A stretch of DNA of 64,000 bases from Stigmatella erecta (GTDB lineage Bacteria; Myxococcota; Myxococcia; Myxococcales; Myxococcaceae): positions 62,001 to 126,000 of the forward strand of contig NZ_FOIJ01000021.1 in assembly GCF_900111745.1 (NCBI RefSeq), read 5' to 3'. Numbering within the stretch: the first letter of the stretch is position 1; the number at the start of each line of letters is the position of its first letter. The notes below the pieces were generated by a model. It was not told the origin of the DNA, did no database searches, and worked only from the letters and a program-made list of their open reading frames with translations. The position numbers and the translations under genes are program-made. Below, piece after piece: positions 61,764 through 64,000 of the stretch.

Positions 61764-62869
61764 ACGTTGAAGCGGAAGTGCATGCAGTCGCCGTCCTGGA
61801 CGACGTACTCCTTGCCTTCCACGCGCAGCAGGCCCTTCTCCTTCACCGCGCTCTCGCTGCCGAGCTTGATGAGGTCCTCCCAGCGCATCACCTCGGCCTT
61901 GATGAAGCCGCGCTCGAAGTCCGAGTGGATGACGCCGGCCGCCTGCGGGGCCTTGAAGCCCGTGTGAATCGTCCAGGCGCGGCACTCCTGCTCGCCCACG
62001 GTGAAGTACGTCTGCAGGCCCAAGAGCTTGTAGCCCGCGCGCACCACCTTGTGCAGGCCCGGCTCGGTCAGCCCCGCGCTCTCCAGGAAGCCCGGGCGCT
62101 CCTCCTCGGGTAGCTGCTGGATCTCCGCCTCCATGGCCGCGGCGAGCACCACCACGCCGGCGCCCTCCTTCTCAGCCATCTCGCGCACGGCCTTCACGTG
62201 CACCGAGGCGTCTTCCTTGCCGATCTGGTTCTCGCCGATGTTCGCCACGTACAGCACGGGCTTGTCCGTGAGCAGGAACAGCTCGCGGATGGCCGCGTGC
62301 TCCTCCTCGTTCAGCTTCTGCGCGCGCACGGTGATGGCCGAGTCCAGCCCCGCCTTGATGCGGTCGAGCAGGGCCAGCTCCGCCTTGGCCTCGTCGCCCG
62401 CCTTGCCGCCCATCTTCGCGTTGCGCTGGGAGCGCTCGCGGCGCTTCTCCACCGTTTCCAGGTCCTTGAGGCACAGCTCCGTGTCCACCACGTCCCGGTC
62501 CCGGACGGGGTTCACCCCGCCCTCCACGTGGGTGACGTTGTCGTCCTCGAAGCAGCGCAGCACGTGCAGCACCGCGTCCACCTGGCGGATGTTGGCCAGG
62601 AACTGGTTGCCCAGGCCCTCGCCCTTCGAGGCGCCGCGCACCAGGCCCGCGATGTCCACGAACTCCAGCGAGGTGGGCACCTTCTTCAGGGGCTTGATGA
62701 GGGCCGAGAGCTTGTCCAGCCGCTCGTCCGGCACGGGCACCACGCCCACGTTGGGCTCGATGGTGCAGAACGGGTAGTTGGCCGCCTGCGCGCCCGCGGC
62801 GGACAGGGCGTTGAACAGGGTGGACTTGCCCACGTTGGGCAGTCCGACGATTCCAATGGAGAGCGCCAT
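61760..62869 (-). CDS. ychF: Redox-regulated ATPase YchF
   Basis: A 369-residue universally conserved P-loop ATPase of the Obg family. G1 (GLPNVGKSTLFNAL), G3 (DIAGLVRGASKGEGLGNQFL), a coiled-coil insertion and the C-terminal TGS-like domain (GVIHSDFERGFIKAEVMRW) are all visible. It binds ATP rather than GTP and associates with the ribosome and oxidative stress responses. It ends against a convergent small gene with a shared CTAG. Confidence 0.96.
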   Translation of the reverse strand: MALSIGIVGLPNVGKSTLFNALSAAGAQAANYPFCTIEPNVGVVPVPDERLDKLSALIKPLKKVPTSLEFVDIAGLVRGASKGEGLGNQFLANIRQVDAVLHVLRCFEDDNVTHVEGGVNPVRDRDVVDTELCLKDLETVEKRRERSQRNAKMGGKAGDEAKAELALLDRIKAGLDSAITVRAQKLNEEEHAAIRELFLLTDKPVLYVANIGENQIGKEDASVHVKAVREMAEKEGAGVVVLAAAMEAEIQQLPEEERPGFLESAGLTEPGLHKVVRAGYKLLGLQTYFTVGEQECRAWTIHTGFKAPQAAGVIHSDFERGFIKAEVMRWEDLIKLGSESAVKEKGLLRVEGKEYVVQDGDCMHFRFNV

Positions 62870-62920
62870 GACGGCTCCTTGAACCCGCGCACACGGCGGG
62901 CCCCTTCCTGCACTTGAAAA

Positions 62921-63469
62921 CTACGAGGCGCGGCGGCTGGCCGGCGCGGTGCCCGGGGTGGGCAGACCCTTGACGAACTGCTCGGCCAGGGCGCGCTGCT
63001 TGGGGTCATCCATGCGCTCGGACAGGAGCTTGCCGGCCACTTCCATGGCCAGGTCCACCGCCAGGGTGCGCACTTCCGCGATGGCCTTGGTCTTCTGGTC
63101 TTCGATCTCGCGGCGGGCCTGGAGCTTCAGCTCCTCGGCCTCCTTGCGGCTCTTGTTCATGAGCTCGTCGCGGTACTTCTCCATGTCCGCCTGGTTCTTG
63201 CGCATCATCTCGGCGGCCTCGCGGCGGGCCTCGGCGATGGCGGTCTTCTGGTCGGCCAGGAGCTTCTCCGCCTCGGCGCGCTCGCGCTTGGCGCTCTCGA
63301 TGGCGCTGGTGATCTGCTTCTCGCGCTCTTCCACCAGCGACAGGATGGGTCCCCACGCCTTCCAGCGCAGCACCACGGCCACGAGGATGAAGGTGACGAG
63401 GGTCCAGAAGATGAGGCCCGGGCGGACCTCCACGAAGCTGCTGGCGGCGAGGACGGAAGGCAGGAGCAT
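62921..63469 (-). CDS. atpF: ATP synthase F0 subunit b
   Basis: A 182-residue subunit b: one N-terminal membrane helix (GLIFWTLVTFILVAVVLRW) and a long charged coiled coil (about residues 35-160) that makes the peripheral stalk. The ATG at 63469 is chosen because the helix begins about 20 residues later, as in the family. The length is near normal. It follows atpE on the same strand, and the operon continues upstream into atpB. Confidence 0.93.
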   Translation of the reverse strand: MLLPSVLAASSFVEVRPGLIFWTLVTFILVAVVLRWKAWGPILSLVEEREKQITSAIESAKRERAEAEKLLADQKTAIAEARREAAEMMRKNQADMEKYRDELMNKSRKEAEELKLQARREIEDQKTKAIAEVRTLAVDLAMEVAGKLLSERMDDPKQRALAEQFVKGLPTPGTAPASRRAS

Positions 63470-63548
63470 GGCGGCGTGTCCGGAAGACGGCGGAAGGAGA
63501 AGCGAAGGAGAACGGCCGGGTGCGACGGACTGCGGGGACAGCGGGCCC

Positions 63549-63572
63549 GGCACCCCGCGTGAGGGGGGCGCC
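63549..63572 (-). promoter_or_regulatory. Hairpin between atpE and atpF
   Basis: GGCGCCCC pairs with GGGGTGCC (one G-U) around an 8-nt loop, 24 bp after the atpE stop. There is no T-run. With the hairpin upstream of atpE, this could help adjust subunit ratios by protecting or processing mRNA. Confidence 0.4.
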
Positions 63573-63595
63573 GGACCGGACCTTCAGGCAAACCC

Positions 63596-63826
63596 TTAGG
63601 TCTTGGTGGCCAGCAGGATGCAGACCACGAGCGCGAACAGCGTGGCGCCTTCGATGAGCGCCGCGGCGATGATCATCGTGGTGCGGATGTCGCCACCGGC
63701 GGCGGGCTGACGGCCGGTCGCGTCCATGGCGGCGGCGGCGAGCTTACCGATGCCCAGGCCGGCACCGATGATGGAGAGGCCGGCGCCGATACCAGCGGCC
63801 AGGAAGGCAAGAGCGAGGTTGGTCAT
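63596..63826 (-). CDS. atpE: ATP synthase F0 subunit c
   Basis: A 76-residue proteolipid: two hydrophobic helices joined by a polar loop (ATGRQPAAGG). The ion-binding Glu lies in ALIEGATLF of the second helix. The glycine-rich first helix (GIGAGLSIIGAGLGIG) packs the c-ring. The residue after Glu is Gly and not Ser, which argues against a sodium-type ring and for protons. The gene is flanked by hairpins, in keeping with a need for more c than other subunits. Confidence 0.96.
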   Translation of the reverse strand: MTNLALAFLAAGIGAGLSIIGAGLGIGKLAAAAMDATGRQPAAGGDIRTTMIIAAALIEGATLFALVVCILLATKT

Positions 63827-63926
63827 GGGAGTGCTTCGTCTTTCTTCTGCAGGGACCCACTTGTGGGGGGGTCGTTGTGTCCCTTGGGGGCTACCTCCGG
63901 AGGGCTCTCGCCTTCCGGGTCTTGTC

Positions 63927-63950
63927 GAGCGCCCCCGCGAGAGGGCGCTC
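63927..63950 (-). promoter_or_regulatory. Hairpin between atpB and atpE
   Basis: A perfect 8-bp stem (GAGCGCCC / GGGCGCTC) with an 8-nt loop lies just after the presumed atpB stop and about 100 bp before atpE. It has no T-run, so complete termination is unlikely. It may protect the downstream atpE mRNA or limit atpB readthrough. Confidence 0.45.
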
Positions 63951-63964
63951 TGAACGGGTGGGGG

Positions 63965-64000
63965 CTAGGCGTGGGCCCGGCCGTGGTCGTGGCTGGGGCC
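63965..64000 (-). CDS. atpB: Probable C-terminal end of ATP synthase subunit a (atpB), cut by window edge
   Basis: Eleven codons before a TAG read GPSHDHGRAHA. They lie 138 bp upstream of atpE, where atpB is expected in the operon. The short His-rich tail alone cannot prove identity, so this rests on gene order. Confidence 0.4.
   Translation of the reverse strand, partial: GPSHDHGRAHA

Overview
The window is very GC-rich and densely coding, and it carries several protein families known mainly from myxobacteria. These are a DUF2381-type protein coupled to a Ser/Thr kinase, a CXXCG-type protein next to a small lipoprotein, glycine-rich surface proteins with a MYXO-CTERM tail, cysteine-rich secreted proteins, and many histidine kinases and receiver proteins. 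A member of the Cystobacterineae (Stigmatella, Cystobacter, Archangium or a close relative) is the best guess. This is an inference from families and base composition; the window has no rRNA or other taxonomic marker gene. I found no tRNA, insertion sequence, prophage or CRISPR array.

Layout. 1-7.5 kb: the start of an RND/MMPL exporter cut by the window edge, an alkaline-phosphatase-superfamily enzyme, and several small exported or unknown proteins. One of these, a DUF4142 protein, has a leader that can fold into two competing hairpins. 7.7-16.9 kb: glycogen debranching enzyme GlgX, a coupled pair of secreted proteins, two Ser/Thr kinases (one with a damaged catalytic loop), a DUF2381 protein and an M4 metalloprotease. 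17.0-18.4 kb: a less GC-rich two-gene unit encoding a lipoprotein with an HNH-like C-terminus and a CXXCG protein, which looks like a toxin/immunity pair. 18.5-24.3 kb: acyl-CoA dehydrogenase, a sphingolipid-desaturase-like enzyme, and a two-subunit molybdenum hydroxylase that converges on a diheme-type lipoprotein.

24.3-35.5 kb: a coupled cytochrome/DUF3037/HipA-like cluster. It is followed by a tightly packed light-sensing operon (two receiver-PAS-histidine kinases, a bacteriophytochrome kinase and a stand-alone receiver), then a divergent receiver and histidine kinase, and an aldo/keto reductase. 35.6-37.5 kb: CysC, a short-chain dehydrogenase and an RlpA-like protein. 37.8-47.6 kb: a seven-gene operon that encodes a full reductive pyrimidine (uracil/thymine or hydantoin) degradation route. 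It comprises an importer (NCS1), dihydropyrimidine dehydrogenase PreTA, dihydropyrimidinase, beta-ureidopropionase, an omega-aminotransferase and an exported amidohydrolase.

47.7-64 kb: a lipoprotein, a divergent NmrA/MarR pair with an AT-rich operator-like region, and an operon ending in a PilT-type ATPase with a long extra N-terminus. Next come two glycine-rich MYXO-CTERM paralogues, a short-chain dehydrogenase lacking the usual catalytic lysine, a subtilisin with lectin repeats, YchF, and the start of the ATP synthase F0 operon (atpB end, atpE, atpF) with hairpins on either side of atpE.
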